Shown here piece after piece: positions 50,489-62,781 of a stretch of DNA of 64,000 nucleotides (position 1 is its first letter; each line of letters starts with the position of its first letter). Where the stretch lies: the NCBI GenBank assembly GCA_003313425.1, contig NHZP01000016.1:682001-746000 (forward strand). The letters run 5' to 3'. A program made the position numbers and the translations under genes. Below the pieces are notes generated by a model that did no database searches, was not told the origin of the DNA, and saw nothing but the letters and a program-made list of their open reading frames with translations. The DNA is from Pseudopyrenochaeta lycopersici (lineage: Eukaryota; Ascomycota; Dothideomycetes; Pleosporales; Pseudopyrenochaetaceae).

Positions 50489-51793
50489 GGATACTGGGAT
50501 TCTTGAAACACTATATGTTTGTTTGTGCTTGTACGTGCTGGCATGGCGAAGTGTTCGCCGGCCGGGTTATGAATTTGAGAAACGTTCACTGCCGCTGCTT
50601 TATCAGCATGGGTAGAGCGAGGGTTCATCATTGTCTCGAAAATGTCTGTCTCCCCCGTTGCAATCTGGATCGATGGAGGCGGGGGTTTGGCATGGAAAGC
50701 GGGTACGCTCACTATACATAATAGTTTAATTTCAAGGCTTCAGGTATGCTATTTCTTTTGGACCGTGTGCATCGTAAGGGTAATCAGCAAGGATGGCTTT
50801 GCCATTGTGGAAAGCTGTTGAACAGTGAGAAGGATCAGTCGATTGATTGCATTGCAGGCATGCTAATCCTCTGTATATATACAGAGGATGGAGATAATGA
50901 TGGGAGACCGTGCGTCTACGCGAGGTCTAACCCGTGACTTTGGTACATCAGAGTGAAAAGCGTGGCAGTGACGTGATAGGAAGCCAAAGTAACAAGAGCA
51001 GCACAACGGTGTCCCTGGAAACGCCCTGGAAAGAAAGGGCGCACAACATACACAAGTAAGCGTGAAACCAGCTACAGACCAGGCCAAGAAGTTGAATGTA
51101 TTGCCCATGTTATCGGTCAAGTGAGACTGACTGCATGAGGTCCGTTGTTGTTTCTCTCGCAATGTTGCAACGCTGCTCTTATCGATGACGAGACTTGAGC
51201 CTTGCAGAATCTGAAAAAGAAAAGCCGGCGAGCAGGCGCGGCTTAGGTTAGGTTGCACGGAAGCTTAGTGTTGGAAGTGGATAATCAAAAAGTGAGCAGA
51301 AAGGATCTTTCTCTCCGAGGCGTAGGGCTTAGCTTCGTTTGATTGGCGGTAGCGAACTCCGAACGACGAGCAACAGTCGGCTCTGGGCCATGGCTCCCGG
51401 GCACACAGTTGGATAAAGAAAATGCGGTGTGAATTGCCATTCTTCGCGCCACAAGCATCTGGAGCCACAGAAGCGCTTTCGATGTGTCATGCCTCCTGCG
51501 AGCCTGCAAAAGGGGGTTGACGTCCAATCAACTGGCAACGTGCAGGCTCTCGTGTAGCCCACGGTGGGAACTGCCTCCCGCACGCCAGCCAAGCCTTTGC
51601 TCATAAGGAATGGCGGCATTGCACTTTCTGCTCATACGCCAGATGAAGCCTCTCCCGCGCCGTTTCCTCTACCACTCTCCCCTTCCACGTCGCTACCTTT
51701 GACTATGACGGCAGCGGGCAACTGCAGCGGGCGTCTCCCTCACCAACCTTAGATCCGGACCGACGATAGGAAACCACGACTGGGAGCCTCGAC
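50489..51793. other. Intergenic, contains a 24-bp perfect palindrome
   Basis: 1.3 kb between two plus-strand genes. No protein gene supported. It contains the palindrome described separately (50866-50889). About 51640-51780 is C/T-rich and likely the leader of the cyclin gene. Confidence 0.45.
50866..50889. repeat. 24-bp perfect palindrome
   Basis: The half-site ATCCTCTGTATA is followed immediately by its exact reverse complement, with no spacer. It lies about 380 bp after the stop codon of the cupredoxin-like gene. It could act as a dimeric protein-binding site or form a cruciform or 3' UTR hairpin; no factor can be named. Confidence 0.85.
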
Positions 51794-53074
51794 ATGCTCA
51801 CGTCCTCCCCTACCATCTCAGCGCCGCCTTCGCCCTCGACTGCATTCCATACCCCTAGTCATCGCTCATACCATGCCTCGCGACGCACATCGGCTTCCTC
51901 CACCGCTTCTCCCCGCTTCGCCGTGAACAGCCCAGCCACACGGCGATTCGACGCGCCACAGACCACAAAGCCAACATTCTCAGCTCCATCGCCCGTACCG
52001 GCTGTGGCGCCTTCACCGCAGGGCCGCAAGAAGGGCTACGTGGACGCAGGCACACAGTACACTCCGCCAGGCCTGCCCCCCACTTACCGACCCCAGTCCC
52101 AGCCCGACCACAACGATAGCAACGAGAACGCGGACAGGGTTGATTGTGCCCCCTTGACTGCACCTGCAATAGCGCACATACAGCGGGGGGATACCTCCGC
52201 CGCGCCTGTCGACACGGAGCCACCAGAACCTCAACTGCGGGTAGATCCGCAGTCCGTCACTCCCGCACAGAATGCCCACCCTCACAGTCGGCCGGCGTCC
52301 AAGGCGAGCACCCAGTCAATAGAGGAGGCGGCAGCAGCACCGAAAGATGCGGCCGCTGCCGTACAAGTTGCCTCTTCTCCTGCTAAACGAGCTCGGCCCC
52401 AGGAGCCAAACGTGAAGATTATGCCGCTGCAGTACGAGACGTGCGATGTGAAGGATCTTGGTATACTGATCTCCGACATGCTTATGGAGCTGGTGCGCTT
52501 GAATGACGGGTATCCGCTACGGGATGGCACGCTTACGAGATTTCACTCAAGGTATATCTGTTCTCGCCCCGAACGGGGAGGCTGAAGCTGACCAACTGAC
52601 CACAGAGCACCACCTGGCATATCCGTGCGCGATTACTTGTCCCGTCTGATAGTGCACGCAACACTGTCCCCTCCTATCCTTCTCTCCATGGTCTTCTACG
52701 TCGACAAGCTTTGCGCCATGTACCCTGCCTTTACCATCAGCAGCCTGACGGTACATCGGTTCCTCATTACGGCGGCAACGGTTGCAGCTAAAGGCCTTAG
52801 TGATAGCTTCTGGACCAATAGCCTCTACGCCAGAGTAGGAGGCGTCAGCGTGCGGGAATTGGCGCTGCTGGAGCTGGAGTTTCTCAGAAGGCTGGAGTGG
52901 CGAATAGTCCCGAAGCCTGAAGTGCTTGTGGACTACTACAAGGGTCTAGTCGACCGAGGAACGGGATATGCAATAGAGAAAGAGCCCGAGTCGGAGCCCA
53001 CAGGCAATTCAAATCAATCGCAAAGCCCTGCCGGATCCGCGACCGGAATACACACGAACCAATCGAGCACATAG
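51794..53074 (+). CDS. Pho80-type cyclin (Pho85 CDK partner family)
   Basis: Cyclin of the Pho80/Pcl group, expected to bind a Pho85-like kinase, in yeast linked to phosphate and nutrient signalling. Model: join 51794..52551, 52606..53074; 408 residues. The first 205 residues are Ser/Pro/Thr/Ala-rich and probably disordered. The cyclin box starts at about 213 (ETCDVKDLGILISDMLMELV) and continues with RFHSR-APPGISVRDYLSRLI, PILLSMVFYVDKLCAMYPAF, TVHRFLITAATVAAKGLSDS, FWTNSLYARVGGVSVRELAL and LELEFLRRLEWRIVP. The 54-nt GT-AG intron falls inside the cyclin box, and its removal makes the domain continuous. It could be the orthologue of Pho80, Pcl7 or an unplaced paralogue. Confidence 0.92.
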
Positions 53075-54375
53075 TTGCAAAGTGGGCAGTTGCCCGCAAT
53101 GCCCGTTCCTCATTCCGTCATTCTTCTCCGTCAACGTCGGATTACACGTTGTTTGCGTCGTACCATGCCGAGACTCTCGTCTCCACCGCGATATGGCACA
53201 CCCGGTACCAAAGAGGATCCTGATCCTGCCACCTTGTCAATCTACCCAACATGCGGTCCCATTGCGGTCGCCCCCTGTTCGCATGTATGGATTGGAGATG
53301 CGCTTGTTGAATGATGAGTTGGCGAACATGACTCGAAGGCGAGCGAGATAGGAGGAATCCTTAATACCAACGAGCAGCACAACCAAGCCGGTAATGGTAC
53401 ATTGGTTCATTGTTGCAGAAGTCGTGTCATGGGAGAAGTCGATAATAGGCGTGCATGCTTTCAGGTCGCAAACGGTTCGGCTCGTTGCGGCTAACATCCG
53501 GTTGGAAACGCGTCCTGCAGCTGATAGCAGCACGAACATTCTGTCGGCACGATATGGGGCTTCGGCACGAGGGTAAGGCATGGGAGTGCATGATTGCTGG
53601 CCTGGCTTGCATCGGCGAGCATAGAGTGCATGATATAGCAGAAAGATATGCAGGGTACAACAGCATTAAAAGGGGCCCTCATTGGCTAGATGACAGAATT
53701 AGCAAGGAAATAAAGCTCCTATTGAACCGATTTCGTGTTGTCCTCAGCACGGCGAGATGATCAAGAAGCTAACAACGTCTGTCGTGAGTAACGTGGACAA
53801 ATAAGAACGGGCGCACCAGCGCACCCTGGTCCGTTTATGTACAGCTTCCCAAAGAGTGAGGCTAACACTTCCCCTTCTATGGCTGTTCTCTGCATGCTAT
53901 CGAGCATCGTCGCGGCGAGGACGGAGGAGCTGGCATGTCAGGGCGCACGGAGAAAGGCATGCGCGCGAGCAGAACCGATGCCCGGCTAGCGACCTGACCT
54001 GACTTGAAACCGTCTGTCCTCGACAATAGCCGTCTCCACCCCCACTACACTGCTCAGCGCGATTCCCTTACGAAACCGCATTTGAGAGGTCGTGTGCCCG
54101 CGCTACCTCGAGGACCTTGCGATCGAAGCGATCTTTGCTTACACCCGCGGCAGTCGCGTCTTGCAATCAAGACGGCAGCAGTAGCGCAGCTAGAGTACTA
54201 TGAGGGTGAGTGTGGGAGCTGTCACGGGAGCTCACCCCCAATTGCTTGCTCGGAGCTATAGCTTCACTCCGCCATGCAACACACAGCTTGCTGAGCGCCT
54301 GCCTGTACCTGTCAACTAACCTGCCCCACAGAGTCCCACGTAGTTTCCCTCCACCAACATTGCTATGCGGAAGAG
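53075..54375. other. Intergenic: cyclin 3' flank and leader of the 789-residue unknown gene
   Basis: No gene supported. A likely 5' UTR intron ends at about 54331 (CTAAC..CCCCACAG) with a good donor GGTGAGTG near 54204; exon material before it stays open in one frame (54004-54261) but has no ATG. A four-codon upstream ORF starts at 54365 (separate entry). Confidence 0.45.
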
Positions 54376-54379
54376 ATGA
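54365..54379 (+). promoter_or_regulatory. Four-codon upstream ORF overlapping the main start
   Basis: ATG CGG AAG AGA TGA lies just before the unknown gene, and its stop codon overlaps the main start codon in the form ATGA. Ribosomes translating the short frame would end on the main ATG, an arrangement compatible with reinitiation control. Alternatively the true protein start lies upstream across an intron and this is not a uORF. Confidence 0.5.
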
Positions 54380-56868
54380 ACTCGGAATTCACCCGTTGGG
54401 ATCTTAGCAAGCACCAGTACGACTCTACATGGGGCGCCCACTATCCCGAAGCTCCTCCAGCGCCTTGCGCGCTGCCATATGCGTTTCCGGAGCAGCCTGT
54501 CCCGCAGCTCGCCGAGGGGTTTGGGCAATTGCAGCTGGGGAAGGCTGCAAAGACGCGAACCACCCCCGTCGTCAGTCGTACGCGCATCACCCGCCATGGC
54601 TCGCAACCAAACCCCGTGCGACCATCGTCCAGCGGCGGGGAGGTCAACCTCGCGTATCGCTCGTTTATCCCGCCTCGTCGCTCCGAGTCCTACTCGCACC
54701 CCACCCCGCTCGACGACTTCCGCAACTCACGGCGGTGGCCGCCGAGCGGATACAGGCAGGACGACGTGCTGAAGCCAGAAGTGGCCGAGGACCTGATATG
54801 CGCTGGAGCATCCACGTTCAAGGGATACTGGGACGCAATTCCCAATGCCCCTGCGGGGTACGATCGCTTCTACGCCGTCATGGATTCTGAGCACCAGAGT
54901 AGGACAGACCGTGCATCCTTCCAGCAGCAAGCGTACCGAGAAATCTCCCTCAACATGACGGGTGCGTCCGACAGTCAGTTCCCGTGGCTGTCGCAGGAGC
55001 AGCCTTGCATGGCGTATGCATTTGGTAAGAGCGCGGGAACCACCACCCTTAACTACTGGATCAGCAAAGCAGGAAGCATGAATCCTCCCACCAAGTTCGC
55101 TGGCGACACGAAGCCGCGGAAGATCAAGCTCCTACAGATTTTGGACAGACTGCAGAAACTGGAGAGTGGACTTCATGAAGATGTCAGTTCACAGCCCCGT
55201 CGTCGGGAGATGCTTTTTTTTTTGGTTTAACCCATCCTAACCTTTCGAGTGACAGGATCCCGAGGAAATGTATCGGTATCTGTACACTACGCTCATCGAA
55301 GACGCAGAGCGCTTTGGTGATGACCGGCATATTCGCATCGACCAGCAGATTGCGGACCTGATCACTGTGTTGACTAATCCACAGTGGATAGACTTCTCTC
55401 TCCCCAAGAACCAAGTTGTCGCCAAGTTCTTCGATTCCCCAGACCAGCATAGGAAACAGGAGTTCTTTCATCAATTGTTGCTGTCTGTGGAACTATATCT
55501 TCGTATACACTGCAAGGACCATACGGACAAGTCAAAGCGAAAGCTAATCATGCAGCTCCCGCCTATCATTACCTGGGATCTGGCTGTCGCGCAGCGATGG
55601 CTGGAGAACATGGAAATCACCAAGACTCGCATATCTTCTACCCAGAGCACCTTCAGCTTCGAGTTGAAGAGCAAGAATAGGCAGAAAGAGGCACTAAGGT
55701 TGTTTGCAACAACGCTCAAGTGGCCCAACATGGATGAGATTGAATACGTCTTGGAGGAGCAGGACATGAAAGAGAAAGCGCTCGAAGATCGCTCAGCCGA
55801 CGCAATGTCTTGGTTCTCGGGCATCATTCTACCCGGCAAAACGCTTCCATGGCTGATCATGAATAGTTTGATTGACTGTGATCGAGATACAGGTGATGCA
55901 CTCAAATTCCTGACTCATATGCAGCCTGCATCAGGCTTCCAGTACCGGGCAAATACCTACTGGTCATCTCAGTGTATTGTTGGTAAAGTCCTCGGAGCTG
56001 CGCGAGGCGTCAAGCAAATAGCAGGATGGATCGGGCCATGCATCTACACTCCAGAACTGAAGCGAACCGAATGTGTCAAGATTAAGCAACATGAGTCTTT
56101 AGATCCCAGGATGGCATCAACCGACGTGGAGTCCATGGGAGAACGGACCAACCCGTTGGGAACAGTTGAGTCGAGCTATCTGATTGATGACTACGAAGTA
56201 CCTATGCCGGATACGGAGGACGTCACAGACCTGATCAGAGTGGAGAAACTTAGCTTTGTGCCTGCTAAAGTGCAATCCGCATCTACAAGACACCTGCCCG
56301 GTGCCCCTCTTTTGTTTGATGCTGCAATTTACTTTGCTTGTGGCGGGGAGAGCTGGCCAATGAAGCTTCGATATGATGTCGACTTCATCAACGCTTTCCC
56401 CTGCCATCAAGGTCCCCATGGTAATAATTCTTCCAGCTGTGGCTGCCCAGGTTTCATTGACATCGTATAGTTCTCTTCATTGAATACGCATACAGAGCGA
56501 TCAAGATCGATGATGGCCTGGTAGACATTCACGACTGGGGTCGCCAATCCGGTCGCACGTCTCGTCCCAACTCATCTCGTTCTTCACCCGGCAAGAAGGC
56601 GCTCGCCCTCACAAACGGTCATGCAAAGTCCGCTCGCGAGCAGGTCACTAAAGTTCTTGCAATTGAAGCCCTCGGCGTTAGCGACAATGAGGTCTTCGCA
56701 AGAGCTTGGTGTGCGCATCACGGACACAGTGCCATTGTAGCAAACATCAAGGAGACCTGCATGGCGTGCGCGATTCGGGAGGCGTATGCAGCGTGTGTGA
56801 GTGTGGTCATTCTTACTGAAGGGGGAATTGAGAAAGAGAATGATACAGGGGTGTATGGGTACACATGA
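54376..56868 (+). CDS. Protein of unknown function, 789 residues, conserved-looking
   Basis: Model: join 54376..55182, 55256..56420, 56471..56868. The first 140 residues are Pro/Ser/Arg-rich and probably disordered. Two long regular blocks follow (KPEVAEDLICAGASTFKGYW onward, and HIRIDQQIADLITVLTNPQW through ALRLFATTLKWPNMDEIEYV), then residues about 655-780 (IKIDDGLVDIHDWGRQSGRT, KALALTNGHAKSAREQVTKV, EALGVSDNEVFARAWCAHHG, TCMACAIREAYAACVSVVIL). The CMAC and further cysteines near the end could bind metal, which is speculative. Introns of 73 and 50 nt are GT-AG and keep frame. No named family recognised. The length and regular composition suggest a conserved fungal protein. The start may lie upstream, because the frame is open before ATG 54376. 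Confidence 0.8.
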
Positions 56869-57718
56869 GACTCGATCAAGAGCCAAGTACGGGATTGGAA
56901 GAGTGTCATTGTCGGTGTTTTGGCATTTGCATCTTGTGGGGACTTGCCACGGCATTTTCCCCCGCGTTCACGGTACGCATTTCTCCTTTGTCCTGGGACT
57001 GGATTGGAGAGCTCGATGGAGAAAGATCGTGCTCTTGCATTTACGGGCGATATACCCTTGGGGGGTGCCTCTGCTGCTACGGAAGGACGGTATGGCGGAA
57101 CGGCGAATGGGTTTGCTGGGATACTTTACGACTGTAACGTTACGCTCGCATGAGCATGGGAAAGGATCGCTCCGGTTATGGGTACGGTTATGATCATGTA
57201 GTTATGTCTTATGAATTGTATGAGTTCGATCCAATACGCGGTCGTGCTTCAAGTGAGGATGACGATCACGTGCTGATATGCTGATAACGCTCGGCGCATA
57301 GTTGTTGCACGCCAACGTCAGAACGCGGAAAGCGCAAGGTGATGCTTGAGCGCAACGAACTGCCGTTCAGCATTCACGGTAACTTGCTGCAAGCATTCAC
57401 ATATATTGGAACTGGGGACGAAGATATCTCCCCTTTCCCTAAATTTCAAGCACTTCGTTCCAGATGCCTTCAAGGCCGTGATACTCCACTCTTTACCACC
57501 GAGAGCTCCCCGCAGCATACTAACATTTGTCCCACACGCAGCCATACGAGGCTGTATTGCCTGTGGATCTTTCAAGTAGCTTTCCTCATACACAGCAGGC
57601 GTGGCCGACCTTGCGCCAGAGCCTTGCACTCGCTATTGCACAACCACGCGTAATCCGCACCGGCACGTTGTAGCACGCAGCATCGCCAATCACCTGTTGC
57701 CGCCCTTCCGTTTGCGCC
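56869..57718. promoter_or_regulatory. Intergenic: 3' flank and vid28 promoter
   Basis: 850 bp between two plus-strand genes. No supported gene; frames at 57318-57653 lack features. The last 150 bp before ATG 57719 form the probable vid28 leader. Confidence 0.45.
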
Positions 57719-60700
57719 ATGGGGCGATCCACGATTCCTCCCGCGCTCATTGAGCTATCGAACCCTAGCACACCGGAGGCGCAGGTCACAGCCTTGCAAA
57801 ACCTCAAGAATGAGATTGTGGGCCACGAGCAGAGGAAGGAGCTCGCAGTCACACATGGCGTCGTGAAACCCCTCGCGAATATATTACGGGCTGAGGCGAG
57901 GAAAGGTGGAAAGAGAAGGAAAAATGTCACAAACGGTCATGGCCCAGGGCGCTTCAGCGAGATGCAGCGAAATCTTGCGGAATGGACAACGGAGGATGAG
58001 CTGAGGTTCCAAGCTACGCTTGTGGTAGGCAGTCTTGCGAACGGTGAGCGAGCAAAACCCACCAACGTGCTGTTGAAAGAGTGTTGTGGCTGATGTACGA
58101 GGCAATAGGTGGACCAGCTTTCATTGCGCCGCTACTTGCAGGTGACATCCTCCCTTCGCTACTCGAAGCGTTGCGCCCCAGCGAGACACCTTCGAAGCTC
58201 GTCACTACAACGTTGAAAACCCTCAATCAGATCGTCGATGCTGTCGCGCAGGAGAAACCTTGGGTTGACATGACAGACACGTCGTCAAGATCATCGCTTG
58301 CATATGCGCTCAATGAGTCGCTATATACAAAGTCGGTCATTGAGAGCCTAGCAGAGATATTGGCACAATCGCCAGGAACGATGCGAGTCAATCAGCAGAT
58401 AGAATCCGCAATACGGCTCATCATGAAGACATGCAGAGAAGAGAGCCAGAAGAAGTTGCTGGTAGATGCTGGGATACTTGATCTCCTGGCTGAGAAGCTT
58501 GCTGCCATTGCTGCGACAGACAACGCCATTTCTGTTTCAAAGCAGTCGAGTCGAGAAACGCTCCCGAGTAGTTGTCTTCCTGATATACTGGAGGCGGTTG
58601 CAGCCATCATTAAGGACTCACACTTCTCTACTGCGCGATTTCTGTACTCGCATTCGATCCAGCAGCTCTTCGGGTGGCCGAAAGAACGCTCGGCAACAGC
58701 ATATGACAGCCACAATGCTTCACCCGCAGTGCCGTCCTGGGAGAAGCTCATACCACGGGTACAAACATTGACGAGCAAGTCGGATCCGTATACCAAATCA
58801 TGGCCAGCTCTTGGTGCATACAACTCTGCAGCTGGGGATAATTACACGCGGCTGCCGAGTATGGAGTCAATACAGCAAACTTCGAGTCGAAGCGTCATCA
58901 CGGACGAATCGGAGTCGCCATTGTTCATATGGCTTATGTACGTGGCACGCCGGGGTGAAGGGAGGGAACGCTTGTCTGCATGCTGGCTGCTGGCATTGCT
59001 GAAGAAGTTTGGTGAACGATGGCCACTGAATGATCCTTGTAAAACAACACGAGAAAGGCATTTCTCATACCTAGTAATCCCGCTGGTCGTCAAAATGATC
59101 GAAGAGTCCAATTCATTATCGGAAGCCGCAAAAAAGGCAAATACTTTGAGCCCGGCTGCCATAGATGAGGTGCGCATCGTCTTGGAGCGGTCACCACTTG
59201 TCCTTGCAGAGTTGGTTACTGGAAACAAGTCTCTCCAGTCCGCAGCCGTTGACGCACGAATCCTCCCCGTGCTCGTCCAGATTCTCAAGAAGTCGTTCGA
59301 GATTCCTGCTACAGCTTCGAAAGCTCTGTGGCAGCCGAGATCGGCATCGCACGAAGTCAAAGATCCGATGCTTGATCCAGCTTCATCCACACTTGGCAGA
59401 TCTGGCCTTAGTGCGGATGTTCTGCATGCATTTAAGTACAGGGAAAGCGCTCTTCTAGCACTAGCAGCGATCGCGGGTGATCAGGATGGATTGAGGAAGC
59501 TCGTCATCGAGATGGGTGCTGCAACTCACATCATCGAAGCCTTGGTCCCGTACACAGAGAGCAACGAGCAAGGCGCGACCTCGACAGCAAAAGATGGGAA
59601 CCCTGATGCGGTTCTGATTGCTGCATGCAAAGTCACCCGCTCCCTGTCGAGATCGGTCAGTGTGCTAAGGACCAGTCTTATCGATCATGGAGTGGCACAG
59701 CCAGTCTTCGAACTTCTGACACATCCAAGTGTCAAGGTACAAATTGCGGCCACTGAAGTGATTACAAACCTAGTACTGGATGTGTCGCCAATGCGAACTG
59801 TGAGTTTGATAACCTGTGCTTCTTGTCAAGCTAATGTTTTCACTAGGGGATTCTCGAATCCGGGGTACTCAAAACGCTGTGTGAACAGTGCCGGTCAGCC
59901 AACTTTGACCTCAGGTTTGGGAGTCTGTGGGCTCTGAAACACTTATGCCTCGGTTTACCACATGCCATGAAGATCCAATGTCTGGATGAACTAGGTGTTG
60001 GTTGGCTGGTGCAAGTCCTTAATGGTGAACCAACCAAGCCTGCGTTGGGTACATCAAACGCGGCCGGTGAACAAGTAGACATTCTCAATGCGGCTGATGA
60101 GCCGCATATGGAAATGGATGAGGATCCTTCGTCAGAGGAGGATGAAGACGCCATGACCGAGAGCATACCCTCCATGCGCCGGCACCAGCGGCCTGGGTCT
60201 CGATATACAAGTGCTACGAATATTCGAGATCGTTTACAACAGATCAAGAACGATGAGCATGATAGCCGACTCAATGGCGAGCGCGACGATATTCGCATAC
60301 AAGAACAAGCTCTTGACTTCATCCGTAATTTTGTCTCCGAGGACAAAGCATCAGGCGAGATGATCGACCACCTACTCAAGACTTTTGGACACAGCCGCTT
60401 CTTCGAACTTCTCGATGCAAAGATCCGTCCTAAAAACTTTTCCTCGTCAACATCAACATCGCAACAGGTTCTACCTAGCCCCAGCCATACACCGAGCTAT
60501 TGGCCCAGTAACACTCAACGCACATCCTTCTCATCACCGGCAACAACACTACCCCAACCAAATTGGGCCGCTTATCCCGCCACGGAACTCATTCTGGCCA
60601 CAGTCTTTATCCTCGTGCACCTCGCCAACGGCCGTCCCGCTCACCGCTCCCTTCTTATTTCCCAGACGACGCTTATGCAACACGTCCTTCCCCTCTTCAC

Positions 60701-61043
60701 ACATCCACGTCGCGACGTTCGTGTCGCCTGCGCCTGGATGCTCCACAATCTCGTCTGGGTAGAGGACCACACCGATGAAGCGGCGACGCGGGAACGGGCG
60801 CAATCATTAAGGCAGCTAGGTTTCGAGGAGGGCGCAAAGGTCCTAGGACGGGATATGGATCTTGACATCAGAGAACGAGCCAAGACATCGATTGAGCAAT
60901 TCGGGAAGCTACTCGGCTCGAGTGAGCATCGAGGATATGCGAGTCCGGCAAATAGCTTTGGTGGAGAAGCTGGTGCAGCGGGACTTGGAGGGATGGGTCG
61001 ATTAGGAGGAATGCAGGGGGGTTGGAGACACGAGAGAGGGTGA
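57719..61043 (+). CDS. vid28: Armadillo-repeat protein Vid28/Gid5 (ARMC8), GID/CTLH ubiquitin ligase subunit
   Basis: Scaffold subunit of the GID (CTLH) E3 ligase, which in yeast targets gluconeogenic enzymes such as fructose-1,6-bisphosphatase when glucose returns. Model: join 57719..58043, 58109..59799, 59847..61043; 1070 residues. Armadillo-type helical repeats run through most of the protein: PEAQVTALQNLKNEIVGHEQ at the N-terminus, ILAQSPGTMRVNQQIESAIR, ALLALAAIAGDQDGLRKLVI, KVQIAATEVITNLVLDVSPM, GSLWALKHLCLGLPHAMKIQ and RRDVRVACAWMLHNLVWVED at the C-terminus, the last two being strongly ARMC8-like. An acidic low-complexity insert (MEMDEDPSSEEDEDAM) and a Ser/Thr/Pro-rich insert lie between late repeats. 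The tail is Gly/Met-rich. Introns of 65 and 47 nt are GT-AG. Confidence 0.9.
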
Positions 61044-61454
61044 TTACGCGGTTGGCATTCTGCAGAAGATGGGGGACAATGCGAGAGTCCAGTGTTTCTA
61101 TAGATGTGTGGGGTACACTTCGGGTTATGTATTTTTGATATGGCTGGGATTAGGATCGGTTCCACTGGAGACACTGTCATGTATTTCTACGAGCATGACA
61201 CTTATGAGTATACGGGTTCTCGTTCTCGTTCTCGATCCTATTATTGCGCTTTCCCGAATTTACAAGTGATGACTGGCTAGATTCTTCACAGTTCCTAACA
61301 AAACGACGTGAGAACGTCAGCAGAAAAACAACAGTATTACCGGTCGTGAGTCCCTTCGACTGATTGTGCTGTAAGGTCTGAAAGCTGGTGTTCGAACATG
61401 GTATGCTGATTAATTTTACGATGATACAAATAGTTACACATGCTTTTACAAAGT
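61044..61454. other. Convergent 3' intergenic
   Basis: 411 bp between the stops of vid28 (plus) and coproporphyrinogen oxidase (minus). A short TTCTCG-type tandem (about 61219-61236) is the only pattern noticed. No gene. Confidence 0.5.
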
Positions 61455-62781
61455 CTACACCCACTCCTTTGGTTTCTTGAGGACTTCTAGTAACCTCTCT
61501 TCCCTGGAGCCCTTCTCGGGAGCATGCATGTACTGCCACCTCGCCGTGAGCGGTAAGCTCATCAAGATACTCTCGACTCTCGCTCCCGGGGTGTTCAGTC
61601 CGAAGGAGGTTCCGCGGTCATGCACTAGGTTGAACTCGACGTAGCGGCCTCTCCTGAGTTGTTGCCACTGCTTCTGTGCTTCGGTGAAGGGCATGTCTTT
61701 CCGCCGGTTGATGATGGGGATGTATGAGGGCAGGAACGCGGATAGGCAGTCCTGCACGAAGGAGAAGAGCTGTTCTTGGTCCTTTTCTGTCTCGTCTAGG
61801 TCGTCGAAGAAGATGCCGCCTACACCGCGTGTTTCGCCGCGATGCTTGTTGCTGAAATACTCGTCGCACCACTTTTTGAATCGCGGGTAGTAGGCCTTGT
61901 CGTGCTTGTCGCAGGCTTGCTTTATCGTTTGGTGGAAATGTATAGCGTCCTCGTCGTACAGGTACGAGGGTGTGAGGTCGCAGCCGCCGCCATACCACCA
62001 CGCGTTTGTGTTTCCAAGTTCGTCGGCGGTCTCGAAGTAGCGGTAGTTGAGATGTACGGTTGGAGCATTGGGGTTGTGCGGGTGCAGGACCATAGACAAG
62101 CCGGCGGCGAAGAATTCGAGTGACTCTACGCCTGGATCCATAGCTTTGTGGTTGACGCGCATCTTCTGTATTGCGGCGCGAGGGAGGCGACCATAGACGA
62201 CTGATGTGTTGACGCCTGCCTTCTCAAAGACATTGCCCTCTTGAAGCACGCAAGATATGCCACCTCCGCCTTCTGGCCGTTGCCATGAGTCGATTATGAA
62301 CTTTTTGCCATCAACCTTTTCCAGCTCGGCGACGATTTGTTTCTGGTGCTGCTTTATGAACTGCTCCATTCGTAATCGCATAGGCGACTTTTCAGACACG
62401 CCATTTTCGCGCTTGAGAAGGGCGTCTTTCTCGGCAATGGAAGGTGTTTCGGCCTTGATAGAGTCATCTGTCCACTATGGAAGGTTTAACTATGTATACA
62501 GAAAAGTGTTGCATGTGCAAGCTCACCATGGAGTATATCATGGCACCAATGAAGGGCAACATGAGCAGACGTATCCTATTTGGCCACTTGCTGGGTTCTG
62601 GATTTCGCCAATCCGTCATTGGATCTGCTTTCTTTTCTGGAGGTGGAATAGACATGCATTTTGGGGCTGTGTGTAGCTGCCTGCAGCGGATGTAGTTTGG
62701 GCGCAACGTTGATCGTGGTGCATGGGTGTGGGGAAGCTTGAAAGCTCTGGGTATGCGCAGCGAGGGTCGGAGGGGTGGCAT
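61455..62781 (-). CDS. hem13: Coproporphyrinogen III oxidase (oxygen-dependent) with a mitochondrial-type N-terminal leader
   Basis: Haem biosynthesis enzyme that oxidatively decarboxylates coproporphyrinogen III to protoporphyrinogen IX. Model: complement of 61455..62474 and 62527..62781; 424 residues. The enzyme core starts at about residue 116 ([20 protein letters not shown]) and has the family segments [78 protein letters not shown] and [13 protein letters not shown]. Exon 1 adds an Arg-rich, acid-poor leader and a hydrophobic stretch ([18 protein letters not shown], about 69-86). Yeast Hem13 is cytosolic and 328 residues, so this form is probably mitochondrial and membrane-tethered (inference). 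ATG 62781 is the first ATG; the frame is open to 62790 but by a non-ATG codon. The intron is 52 nt, GT-AG. Confidence 0.94.

Noticed and set aside
54004..54261. Open frame without ATG upstream of the 789-residue gene, as a coding first exon
   Set aside because: It can be spliced in frame but contains no ATG, so it is kept only as a possible leader exon.
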